From: Alloascoidea africana | Lineage: Eukaryota; Ascomycota; Alloascoideomycetes; Alloascoideales; Alloascoideaceae | Assembly: GCA_030581615.1 (NCBI GenBank) | Contig: JAKTTT010000050.1 | Span: forward strand, 81,897-145,896 | Direction of reading: 5' to 3' | DNA length: 64,000 bases | Shown here: positions 33,110 through 44,200 of the stretch, piece by piece | Numbering within the stretch: the stretch's first letter is position 1 | How the letters are laid out: each line of letters begins with the position of its first letter | The notes under the pieces: model-generated | Told to the model about the DNA's origin: nothing | The model's database searches: none | The model's input: only the letters and a program-made list of their open reading frames with translations | Made by a program: the position numbers and the translations under genes

Positions 33110-33436
33110 GTAGGAATCGCGTTTGATCTTTCAAGAACACACACACTCTCACTCTCTGTGGGCATACACAAATTGTAGCTTTCAGGGTTGATGGCGATTT
33201 GGGTGTGTGTTGGGTCATGTGACTTTGTGATTTTTAGCATTTTGATTTAGTTTTAGTTTTAGTTTTAGATTACATTTTTTTGGACATTCGGGATTGCGTC
33301 CAGGGATTTTGTATTTTGATAGAATAGTTTATAAGCCTAGCACAGCTATATGGAGAGGTCTCCTAACCATCACAACACACACACACACACAAAAATAACA
33401 TTTCACAGCAGCGGGAGAAGGGAAGGGATGTTAGAA
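33110..33436. other. ITC1 promoter and SAR1 3' flank with simple repeats
   Basis: No gene. A TTTTAG tandem repeat lies at about 33247-33269 and an AC dinucleotide run at about 33375-33391. Confidence 0.6.
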
Positions 33437-34371
<935 letters not shown>

Positions 34372-34571
34372 TGAAGCAGACCGCACACGTTCGGGACAGA
34401 AGTAAACAACGACGAAACGACGAGAGCCGGGATGAAGGTGAAAAACAGAGATCAGGTCAAGGGATCTGGAGCCACAGAGGAAAGGGGAACAGGGGATCCA
34501 GCTGGCGGGTGTGTGGGTGTATGTGTGCTGGTGTGTGTGCTGGGATGTACGCGCGCCGCGGGTAAACCGCG

Positions 34572-35572
34572 TCACGAGAAGAGGTCGTGTTTGCCAACAC
34601 CGGGTTTGCGGCCCTTTGCCACCAGCAGCTTCACGGCCAGCCGGTCGAACTCGGGCCTGACGGGCCTGACGGGCCTGACGGGCCTGAAGGGCCTGACGAG
34701 CCCGGCGGGCGGGTGCTCGACGTGGACGTGGAGGAACAGCTTCTGGAGCCGCGACCGCAGGTGCCGGTCCTCCTTGCCGCTGAGGATGTTGCACACAAAG
34801 GTCCCGTTGGGCCGCAACAGGTCCGCCGCGAGAAGGAGAGCCGCGTCCGTGTAGTCGATGCTGTCCTCGTGCGAGTGGACCCCGAGCCTCATGGCCGTGG
34901 CGACCGAGCTGGCCTTGGTGCGGACGTGGAAGCTGAAGCTGGAGCCGGAGCTGGAGCCGGAGCTGTTGTCCACGGGCCAGGCCTCGGTCATGTCGCTGAG
35001 CACCACGTCGACGGGATACTCTCCAGGCGAAGAGTCGTGTTTTGCTGCCGCTGCCGCCGTTTTCATTCGCTCGGACTCGATGTAGCTGTGTAGTTCCTTT
35101 CCTGCGGTGCGGCCCAGGCCACCGCCCTGGTCTTTGTAGAACTGCTTCACGGCCTCGTGGGTCCTCTTCGAGAAGATGCTGCCCTGGATCGCGGACGCTC
35201 CCGCGGGCGGCGGACAGGGCAGCAGGTCCACCCCGAGCACCGAGCCATTGGGGCCCGTGCGGTCGATCGCGAGCTGTGTCCAGGCCCCCGGCGCGAATCC
35301 CTTGGAGAGTAGTGTTAGACGAGACGACACAAGAGTCCGAAACCGTGATCCGTGATCCGTGATCCGTGATCCGTGCTTACGATGTCCAGAACAGACATGC
35401 CGGGCCCGAAGATGGAGTACTTGTCGTCCAGCAGAAACAGCATCAGCGCGGAGGTCGACTTTCGGTTCGCGTTCGTGTCGCCCGAGAGCCTGGCGGCCCT
35501 GACCAGCGGCCGGAGTCCTGGTCCTAGGGCTCCCATCATCGCGTGGACCGGCCGTCTCAACAGGGCTTCCAT
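34572..35572 (-). CDS. MRM2: Mrm2-like FtsJ-family 2'-O-methyltransferase, catalytic residues apparently replaced
   Basis: Mrm2 is the mitochondrial FtsJ-type enzyme for 21S rRNA. Minus-strand exons are 35572-35381 and 35300-34572; the product is 306 aa (S. cerevisiae about 320). The Arg-rich N-terminus (MEALLRRPVHAMMGALG) suits mitochondrial import. The SAM-binding motif VLDIGFAPGAWTQLA is intact across the splice junction, and the catalytic Asp in VVLSDMTEAW is present. However, the first Lys (consensus FKLxExDDKY) is Met in LMLFLLDDKY, the second Lys (consensus FVxK) is Asn in GTFVCNILSG, and the last Glu aligns with a hydrophobic residue. A 9-bp repeat inserts RPVRPVRP near residue 280. 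The locus is GC-rich. It is divergent from the cyclin gene, with 144 bp between starts. Confidence 0.85.
34652..34696. repeat. 9-bp tandem repeat inside MRM2
   Basis: Five units of CGGGCCTGA (the last one AGGGCCTGA) encode an Arg-Pro-Val repeat on the minus strand, just before the final beta-strand of the methyltransferase fold. Confidence 0.9.
35343..35374. repeat. 7-bp tandem repeat in the MRM2 intron
   Basis: Four copies of CCGTGAT plus CCGT lie directly next to the 5' splice site (GTAAGC on the minus strand, 35380-35375). Confidence 0.9.
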
Positions 35573-35597
35573 TTGAGTTTGAATGGATATATATTTG

Positions 35598-35642
35598 GTG
35601 GTGCTGGTGGTGCTGGTGCTGGTGCTGGTGCTGGCTATAAAA
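35598..35642 (+). promoter_or_regulatory. GGTGCT repeat abutting a TATA box in the MRM2/cyclin divergent promoter
   Basis: A degenerate GGTGCT/GGTGGT hexamer array (about 35598-35635) ends directly at TATAAAA (35636-35642), 75 bp upstream of the cyclin ATG. The whole divergent spacer is only 144 bp. Confidence 0.6.
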
Positions 35643-35716
35643 CTTTCAGGGCTGGCTCAACCTGCCTCTCACCTCCCTCCCCAGACCTCAGACCCCAGAC
35701 CCCAGAAATCCAGATC

Positions 35717-36898
35717 ATGGACTCCCTGATCGCCTCCGAGACCCATCTCCCGATCACAAGCATCCCGTCCTCCGAGGCCCTCAAAATCTTCATCGACTCC
35801 CTGCTGGACCTTCTCCATGCCCGTACGCTCGTCCTGAACTTGAACTCGAGCTCGTCCACGGCCTCCGCGTCCTCCTCCTCCTCCTCCCTCAACACCCCTT
35901 CCCATTCAACCACCGTTTCCCCCCAGCAATCCCCCAAATCACGCCACAAGCCCTCTTCCATCCTCTCGCCCTTGCCCTCGCCTCCTCCAGGACGCGCCGA
36001 AAAACACCCAAATCCTGACGACGAAGCCGAACGCCACACCCAGGAAGGACTAAAACTAAGGAGAAAGTTGGTCACTGACCACTGTCACCGCGGCAGACAC
36101 AACGACAGTGGTGACGAGCACGACGACGAGCACGACCACGATGATGACATGAACACGACTGGTCGATCAGACCGACGGGATCGTGCTCCCCTGCCATCAT
36201 CAACAGGAATCTCGCGTTCCATCTCCGGAAACTCTTCTCTGGAATTGTTGAATAACAAGATCTACCGAAAAATGTACCCAGCTTTGGTTGAGGCTGCTGA
36301 AATTTCTGCCATGGTTACTGGCTCTCACCAAGTCTCCAGATCCTCCACATCTTCCCCAGCTTTCCTCTTGCACTTACAACCAGATTTACAACGACTCAAT
36401 CTTACCCGTCGTTTTCAAATTGAAACTGAGCCGGGACTATCGATCACGGATTACTTGACCCGTCTCGACAAGTATTGTCCCTTGTCAACTGCTGTCTACC
36501 TTGCTGCCTCTGCACATATCCAGCAACTATGTGTTCATCTCCACATTCTTCCCTTGACGCCGCTGAATGTGCACCGCCTTGCAATCGCTGCACTTCGAGT
36601 CGCTGCAAAGGCAATGGAAGATTTGACACATGCCCAAAGCTATTTTGCCAAAGTTTCTGGTGTTTCCTTACGTGGTTTGGCCCGTATAGAACTGGCAATG
36701 CTTTTTCTACTTGATTTCGATATCTTTATGGATATAGCAAAGTTGGAATCATCTTTGGATTCTATGATCCAGATTCATCAAAGAGTCAGGTTAAAGACAA
36801 CAACAACAAGAAGAAGAAACAGCAGTAGAAGCAATGGACTCGTCGTTCTCAGTGACAATGAAAGTTGTTCTCAAATATCTCCTCCTTCAACCCCATAG
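35717..36898 (+). CDS. PHO80-family cyclin (Pcl6/Pcl7/Pho80-like)
   Basis: Encodes 393 aa from the ATG downstream of the TATA box; the frame is open upstream but has no better start. Residues about 40-200 are low in complexity with Ser runs and a His/Asp-rich patch. The PHO80-type cyclin box covers about 225-350: LTRRFQIETEPGLSITDYLTRLDKYCPLS, then LNVHRLAIAALRVAAKAMEDL and GVSLRGLARIELAMLFLLDFD. These are the hallmarks of the cyclins that bind Pho85 and act in phosphate, glycogen and cell-cycle control. Which Pho85 cyclin it is cannot be told from the box alone; the long N-terminal extension resembles the Pcl6/7/8/10 branch. No intron is seen. Confidence 0.87.
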   Translation: MDSLIASETHLPITSIPSSEALKIFIDSLLDLLHARTLVLNLNSSSSTASASSSSSSLNTPSHSTTVSPQQSPKSRHKPSSILSPLPSPPPGRAEKHPNPDDEAERHTQEGLKLRRKLVTDHCHRGRHNDSGDEHDDEHDHDDDMNTTGRSDRRDRAPLPSSTGISRSISGNSSLELLNNKIYRKMYPALVEAAEISAMVTGSHQVSRSSTSSPAFLLHLQPDLQRLNLTRRFQIETEPGLSITDYLTRLDKYCPLSTAVYLAASAHIQQLCVHLHILPLTPLNVHRLAIAALRVAAKAMEDLTHAQSYFAKVSGVSLRGLARIELAMLFLLDFDIFMDIAKLESSLDSMIQIHQRVRLKTTTTRRRNSSRSNGLVVLSDNESCSQISPPSTP

Positions 36899-37929
36899 AA
36901 AAATGCTCATTTTTTGCTTTGCTTGTATTATCTTTGACTTTTTTTTTTTTTTTTTTTTTTCATGCATTTTTGTCGGGATGATTTGTTTTTTTTCCGAAAA
37001 TATTTTAAAAAAAGAAAATTGAACTTGTCTGCTCTAATGAGCTTTGGTTTTGCTATGATGGATGAATTAATCAAGTATTCGGAAGAACCAAAAACAAATA
37101 TTATGGTGATGATGACGCTATGTCGATGCTAATGTCTTTCTTTGCATGTTTGGAATTTCTTTTTCTTTTTTTTTCTTTTCTTTTGTTGTTGTTTTTCAAT
37201 GCTCTCTCACACTTTATTCTGTTTTTTTTTTTTTTTGTCTACGTTATCAATATCTTTGGATTGTCAGTGCTGTTTGTTGTTTCACATAAATTCTGATTTT
37301 TTTTTTTATTTCATCTTCAGACTACTTGTCAAGAAACAAACTGATAAAAAAGGACCTTGTAATAATGATAGATCCTATGTGTTTGAACCTCTTTTTTTCT
37401 TCTTCTTGGTTTGATTGTTTTGGTTTTAAAAGAAAAAATGAAAATGAAAATGAAATGACTAGTGTTGGCCATACTATTTTATTTTTGTATGGAGGTTTAT
37501 GAATCGCTTAATGACTTCAACAATTACATTATCTTTGGGATGTTTTTTTTTTTTTTTTTTTTTCACTATAGAATGAATACATACACATGATCAGAACTGA
37601 CATTCTAGTTGGAATCCAAAAAAAAGGGCAAAAAAAAAAATTAATTACAAAACTTGATTTTTTAGTCTAGTCTAATACATGCGGGGGACAATGAATCATA
37701 TTGAAAAAAAATGGTTAAAATCGATTTATTACTGGAATCTTTCCTGATTGCCCAAGAAAAAAAAAACTTCAAAATTCAAAATTCAAAACGAAAAGAAAAA
37801 AAAATTTGAACAAATCAAAAACTCTGCATTCCCACAAACGGGCTTTAACCCAATGATTAAGTTATTTTTTTGGTGTTCGTCTCATACTCTAATTAGATGA
37901 CCGAACGAGTCGATTATCGGCATTGACCA
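36899..37929. other. Poly(dT)-rich spacer between convergent genes
   Basis: One kilobase without a credible gene. Homopolymer runs on the plus strand include 22 T at 36939-36960, 15 T at 37222-37236 and 21 T at 37543-37563; A runs take over after about 37618. Short Phe-rich open frames here are products of the T runs. Both flanking genes end in this spacer. Confidence 0.75.
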
Positions 37930-40263
37930 CTATTTTGTAGCCTCACTTATTCTGATATCAGGAACTTTCTCACCGAAACTCCAAGATTCATCTCGAATTT
38001 CAGATGGCGGGGTAGTGGTGGTCGTCGATCCAAAAGGATCATTTGCCTCGTGAAAACTTGGCGGTTCTTGCATTTTAGAATTGTCCATTATTTCAGAACC
38101 TGAATCTGATATCTTCTGCCTTCCTGATGATAACTTTCTACCGATAAAAGCCCCGACTCCAAGACTAAGACCACGGCCATAACTATGTTGTGAACCTTTC
38201 CGCTTTGGTATGGGTTCATCCAAAGAATCAGACGTGGCGGAATCTGGTAATGCAAGAGAACCTTTCAAATTCTGAACTTCAGCTTCCCAATTTTCGTCAT
38301 GTTGTTGTGCAGCCTGTCCCAAGAAAAACAATTCATCTCTTCTTGTGTCTTTCTCATCTCCGTCCATATCTCCAAGACCGTTATTGGATTTTTGAAAGCT
38401 TGTTCTATCATCTTGAGGTCTTGAAAACTTTGAATCGGGATTTTTCGAAACAACTGCAATGGTACACACAACAATTGTTATAACGAGTAAAACCAATGAA
38501 AAAGCAGCATTCAAAATGAAAAAAACCCATCCCATAATAGACGCTACAGGAGCAGGTTGACCAAAGACACCGGAAAAAAACATAAACATGAAAGCATTCA
38601 ACGTTATAACAACCGACATTGTCACGTTTATAATATTTGTAAATTTGTTTAGATAGGGCATCAAAAGACAGAGAATAACGAGATGGATAAGTTCAATCAC
38701 AAAAATGAATATACTCTGGACTCCTCCATTATCCTGGGCAAGTGCAATCAAAAGCGATTTGCAAAACAGATAAAAAAGCATAATAGATCCATAATAATAT
38801 CTCGAGGCTCGAAATTGCGTGTACATGAATCCATACTTGTCCAATATTTTATGATCTCCATAGAGAATAAATGCCGGATTTTTATGTTCTGCAAGTGATT
38901 TTCTTGCCAAATAATTTGTTTTATAACAACACCAAGCCAAAATTCCAATCGTATGGATCAATAATAAAACTGCAAGAACAATTAAGGCCGGTGAATCTCT
39001 TTCGAAAAATTCCCAAAGAGAAAGAATTGTAATCTGTGTAAAACCAATCAAAATATATCGTAATATGGCACCTTTCAATTTGATTCTCCAGTTTTTCCTA
39101 TACCATAAAAGAGTACTTTCGGACATTTTTTGGACACGCACGGCAATCCAACAAAACAATCTAAAAGCAATGAAGATCAATGCAAGCACAATTCCACAAA
39201 GTATGAAAAAAGTGATTCCTGTTGCAACAACACTTGTTTCTTCAATATGTGCAATATATGCAACTCTTTTAATCCCTCTTAACAGAATTAAATTCGGATT
39301 CTCTTGTAAAATTTTGTCTCCATCATCACCATCTCTTACAACAAGTGATCGAAGTCCCCTTGGCTTTGGTAAATGCGATGGTAAATATCGCCCGGCATTT
39401 CGAGCATGTAATTTAATACCTTCAATTCCCCTTTGAACCAAAATGTTCACGGTCTTGTTGTTTAAATATTGGGTTGGATTGCCACCAGTTGATTGCACAT
39501 ACCATCTGAAAATCTTTTGCATAAAGGGGACCTCGATTAACCCCATTGACCAAGCCAAATTTTGGGCCCAAGCTGAGGCTATAGGCGGCACCCTTTCCAC
39601 ATGTTCCATTGAGACGATTACCACACTTTGGAAGTATAAAAATAGGGAAACAGCATTTGCGGCTATATGTGCTGCACTGGTCGAGTTACCAAAAGAGGAT
39701 AGAATCGCAGATGTTAATAACCCAATACCGGCAATTACAGCCGTTGCCCATTTAGCCCCCGCATGTGCAATAGTACGGCCATTGCTAAAGTCTGCTTGGA
39801 CACAGGCAAGCATAGAGTTATTTGCTGGATCGATGATTTGAATCTTGACCGTTGCGTCAATATCAGGAACAGAATAGGCAATACCAGGAATCTGTTTGGC
39901 TACACTCCTTTCAATAACGTATTGAGACTGGATCTCGACATCTCCTGGGTATAATGGACAAAATTGTTTCAAATCCATATTACAGGGGTTTAACCTCCTC
40001 TTGATGACGGTGAATCCGTAGGCATAAACAAAGATATCCGCATAGATGTAGTTATCGATCTCGGACGTTGCAACAAGATCATACTTGACCGTCCGTGAAT
40101 CTGGATAGAACTGAATCGACAAAAAGTTTGCATTGAACTGAGAATTTTCCATACAAGTGATTAGGGAAGTGGCCTCTAGAACCCGTTCCGCCAGTCCCGG
40201 AACCGCCGTCAGGAACAACAGGAAGCAAGACCCCCAAATCATTTTCATATCGATGATTTTCAT
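37930..40263 (-). CDS. FLC-family (TRP-like) membrane protein
   Basis: Encodes 777 aa from the ATG at 40263; the frame upstream has only a TTG. It begins with a signal peptide (MIWGSCFLLFLTAVPGLAERV), then an ML-like luminal domain (about 25-165) with paired Cys (LITCMENS, LNPCNMDLKQFCPLYPG). About nine or ten hydrophobic helices follow (about 170-610) in the TRP-like arrangement, including the central FYLFCKSLLIALAQDNGG. The C-terminal tail is cytosolic, Ser-rich and acidic. Length and order match S. cerevisiae Flc1-3 (about 760-800 aa) and S. pombe Pkd2. These ER or plasma-membrane proteins were linked to FAD transport and to calcium and cell-wall homeostasis; the transported species is debated. 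Confidence 0.9.
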   Translation of the reverse strand: MKIIDMKMIWGSCFLLFLTAVPGLAERVLEATSLITCMENSQFNANFLSIQFYPDSRTVKYDLVATSEIDNYIYADIFVYAYGFTVIKRRLNPCNMDLKQFCPLYPGDVEIQSQYVIERSVAKQIPGIAYSVPDIDATVKIQIIDPANNSMLACVQADFSNGRTIAHAGAKWATAVIAGIGLLTSAILSSFGNSTSAAHIAANAVSLFLYFQSVVIVSMEHVERVPPIASAWAQNLAWSMGLIEVPFMQKIFRWYVQSTGGNPTQYLNNKTVNILVQRGIEGIKLHARNAGRYLPSHLPKPRGLRSLVVRDGDDGDKILQENPNLILLRGIKRVAYIAHIEETSVVATGITFFILCGIVLALIFIAFRLFCWIAVRVQKMSESTLLWYRKNWRIKLKGAILRYILIGFTQITILSLWEFFERDSPALIVLAVLLLIHTIGILAWCCYKTNYLARKSLAEHKNPAFILYGDHKILDKYGFMYTQFRASRYYYGSIMLFYLFCKSLLIALAQDNGGVQSIFIFVIELIHLVILCLLMPYLNKFTNIINVTMSVVITLNAFMFMFFSGVFGQPAPVASIMGWVFFILNAAFSLVLLVITIVVCTIAVVSKNPDSKFSRPQDDRTSFQKSNNGLGDMDGDEKDTRRDELFFLGQAAQQHDENWEAEVQNLKGSLALPDSATSDSLDEPIPKRKGSQHSYGRGLSLGVGAFIGRKLSSGRQKISDSGSEIMDNSKMQEPPSFHEANDPFGSTTTTTPPSEIRDESWSFGEKVPDIRISEATK

Positions 40264-41039
40264 CTTTTGCAACAAAGACGGCGAAAGAGAATGATATAAT
40301 CTTTGGCAAACGTCCAGAAGAGAAAAGAAAAAGAAAAAAAAAATGGCAGTGCGGGAGATAGGAGGAAATCTTGTGGAGGATGGAGGTCGGCAGCTAATTA
40401 ACCGTTATGAGATCGCTCGTATGTATGCACACATTTTCGTAAATTAACCTTATCTTTTGCCAGTAAAAATAGATAGTAAGGGCTTTTTGCGAGCAATTCA
40501 GAAGCTTTAAATATGCAAGCTTTCTTTCTGCTATCAAAGCTATTCTGAAATCTATTTGTTTTACAAACAAAAATCCCCGGCTTTTAATTTAACTTGCTAA
40601 ACCCCCCAACTGACAGAAAAATTCGGACTAGAAAATAGTAGTATTGCCGCAAAAAATTATAGGGACATTGATGTTTGCTAAGCCATGCATGGCCGACCTC
40701 CAAGTGCAAGACTTTCTTCTCTCCAGAGCTTGGCCTGCCTTACTTTTAATAAATCCTAGTGAAATAATGTTTAAACTTTACAAAGCGTAACCGTATTTTT
40801 CACAAACCCTCCCAGAGGTTGCCTAATTATGCCCAATCTAGCTTAAATTAAAAAGTGCAACAAAAATAGCACTTATGTATATTGATAGAATGAAGGTCAT
40901 CTCTTGAAATTTCATTTCACACACAATGTGCATCAAAATGGCGGAGTTCTCTTCCCAGTATAAATGTATTTCTCCAACAATAAACCATATGCAGAGCTCA
41001 AATATAACACATCTATCACTGACTTCCTAAATGTTCTCC

Positions 41040-41060
41040 CAACACAACACAACACAACAC
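41040..41060. repeat. CAACA pentanucleotide tandem repeat
   Basis: Four copies of CAACA plus C, about 230 bp upstream of the ATG at 41290. Confidence 0.85.
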
Positions 41061-41182
41061 CTGGGTAGTACTACCATTCTTGTTCACGTACATTTCTCAT
41101 GGACTAATGCTTTTCCTCTTCTGGGATTTCAACCGATAGAATGTCAGTGAATTTACAACTCTCATTCAAGCGCTCTCCGTAA

Positions 41183-41190
41183 CCGGGTAA
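41183..41190. promoter_or_regulatory. Reb1-type site CCGGGTAA upstream of the OrsD-type gene
   Basis: An exact CCGGGTAA lies 100 bp upstream of the ATG at 41290. It suggests a constitutive host promoter, relevant because the gene product resembles a mobile-element protein. Confidence 0.55.
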
Positions 41191-41289
41191 CAGAAGCGTT
41201 CTATCTCTCTTCCGTTAGTTCATCCATCCACCCCCAACAGCTTCACCATCTTATTTTTTGCCTAGAGCGCATCTCCAAGTTTCTTCGCT

Positions 41290-44200
41290 ATGTCAGGGCC
41301 CTCCTCTGCATATACTTGTCCGATTCTGGATGAGATCGGATGTATAATTGATACCAGACACAAATGGTTGGTGTCACTGAAGAAAGAAAGCGTGATTCGG
41401 CCTTTACATATGAACCTGAAAAAGCTTATGAATCCTGAAGAAGCATATGAAAGTCACGAAAAGTTCCAGCAACTGAAACAAGTTTTGAAAGAAAAGGGCG
41501 TGCTTGTGGGTATCGACGAAGGCCCTTCGTACCCATTTTTCCTGTATGCCACAGAAAACCCATTGAAATGTAAGCCATTTTATCGGGTCGAGGGGCTGGA
41601 AGTGGTCACGGCAAGGAGATGCTTACTATGCGGAAAATGTTCAAAACAAGGAATGTCTAGTCACTATAAGAAAACCCATCCACAAGAGGTCTCAAACATA
41701 TTGTTTAAAAATGTGCTTGTGCAACGATTGAGATCACCATGGTTCTATCAATCTACAAACCCTTGGCTGGAAGTACTGGTAGGTGAGGAAAATGCCTCCG
41801 TGCTTCCTGAAATTCCTTTACGCGATAATTCATCAGAGGAGCCAGATTCAGACGCGAAAACGGTTAAAAATCTAAAAAGAAAAACAATTGAAGAGCATGT
41901 GGGAAAAGCAAACGAGGGAAAAAATTGTGAAAACAAAGATGTTGTTGTTGAGAAATCGATTCCTTTACAAACGTCAAATACCAAAAACCCAGATCCTGTC
42001 AAAGACATCAACAGTAAAGCACCTCGAAAACCAGACCCTGTTAGAAACAAAAATAAGACCTCTCAAACCCCAGAGCCTGTTAGAATCAGCAGTAAAGCAT
42101 CTGAAAAGTCGGGTCCTGTCAGGGACAACTTGAAAGTATCTCAACATTCGAGTCAGAATACTCCCCTCTCATCCTATCGGACAGAAGGTGTTAATTTGAT
42201 CCTCTCCATGTATTCGCCTGCTTATTACTTTGATCTGGCATTAACTCCTGATGATTATAAACTGTTCATTTATAACAGAGAATCAAAAGTTCAACATATG
42301 CAAAGGTTTTCAAGTTTGGTTGAGCTCTATCATATTCAGGCTCTTGGAGAAATAAATGCACTTCGGTCTCTGATGGATGAATTCGAAGTGCCATGGAGTT
42401 CAATAAAACCACTCCAACAAAACGCCAGGCAATGTGCAATTCAATGGTCAAGTTTTATATGGGTTATCTTGCAGTTGTACAGCATATCGCTACCCTCATA
42501 TAATGGTCCTATGCCCACACTAAAAGTCTTCCCAAAACTCGACCTCCCTCTAAAGGAAGCAGTTAAGAAGCTTTATTCCTTTATTCATTCAACACACGAT
42601 TCTTCAAAGGAGAAACAACATACTCTTCAAGCTCTCGATGCCCTACACGATCTAAACTTGAAACTTGTAGAAGCCGATATTAAAAGTCTATACAGCCCTT
42701 TTATTCCTGCTTCAAGGTTCAAAGATAGACGTGTTCTACTTATTCCGACTTCAAAGATACCAAAGCTTTTATCTGAGCCATTTGCATTTGCGCTTTCGTT
42801 TTGTGTTCAAGGAGGAGGAATGAGTTTGAAAAAATATGACCAGCTAGCTACATCTATGGCCAGTATCCACCTCTACGAATATAGACGACAAACTTTGAAC
42901 CAGAAACCAAATTCAAGCCATTTGGATTTTCATTTTGAAACTGCTCATTGGTTACACCCAGAAAAGTTTACTTCGTTTGCACTGCTAGTTCAAATGCGCC
43001 TGGCGTTTGAAATGCAAATAAAAATGACGAATATGTTTGAGCATGCTTGCAACCCGAAATATACTGATGAACTTTGGGTAAGGAACACCAAGTTCACAGT
43101 TTCAGGGTTGCAAAGCATAATATCTGATCTCATTGTGGATTGGCACAGGAGTCTCAAACAACTTTTTTCCTCAGAGGAGGACGGAGACAACATCATCCTT
43201 GAACGTTTTTTGATGCCTGAGGAGTTGATTGGCGATTTTTCAAAGTATTCAGATACTTTAGACATAAGCACAAACGGTTACTCGTTTATTGATGATCCAA
43301 GAAACAGCCATTTTAATGCTCTTGGAATAACTGCAATGCTGGTCAAGAAATCAGCGGCAATGCCTTCCAAATTTCTGAAGAGGGTGAGGAACATGCTTCG
43401 AATATTGACTACGCTGATAATCATAACTTCATTCCCCAATTTACAGCGGAGTAGAGATAATCTGATGATGTCCTTTCGCAACTCTTCAAATTCCCCTAGA
43501 ACCTTGTTTCTAACTCCGGTTGGACTTCGGTTTGTCTTCAACATTTTCGATGTAGGGAAATCGCCATCAAAGTCGGTCCAACGAAGTAGAGAGATCTGTT
43601 TGAACAAAGTAATTCCTCCTTTAATTTCCAAAATGATCATCTATACTCTTGCGGTGATAAGACCCGTAGAGTTGAAGTATGTCAAGGCACAAACCAATCC
43701 TCTACAAGGAGAAATTCTGGAGCTGTTGTCCCACAAGGTTTTCGCACATGAGTATGGGGCAGTAACGAGTCAAAACTGTTATGATGCGGTTGCAGAAACT
43801 GTAGGGTCAAGTCTCTATGTTAGTAATTTCGACAGAGCAGCTTTTGATACGGCGCTTGATTATTACTTGGTTCTCCATGTTCAACATGGTATATTCTCAA
43901 TGCTTTTCACCGAGTTGCTGAATCATATTCTGAAAGACTCTAGTGCATTGATTTTGTATAATCATTTTGAACGGTACTTATGGTCTATATTTACACACGT
44001 AACTGAAAAGCCGCTCAAAGGATTGGTTCCTTCTAGACAACTTGAAATATCAAACGTTTTCGATTCCACATCTTTGGAAACCACCAGTGCACTAGGGGTT
44101 CCAACTTCTTTGAAAATGGCGGAGCTTAACTATCGGAATAAGCATACTAAAGAGCATCAAGTTGTGGAAGGTTCAAAAGTTCAAAATGGCCATGAAAAAG

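Larger units (their letters stand above)
40264..41289. other. Divergent promoter region between FLC and the OrsD-type gene
   Basis: About 1 kb, AT-rich, no gene. It holds a CAACA tandem repeat at 41040-41060 and a Reb1-type site at 41183-41190. Confidence 0.6.

Noticed and set aside
37142-37414. Phe-rich open frame in the poly(dT) spacer
   Set aside because: It is generated by T homopolymers.
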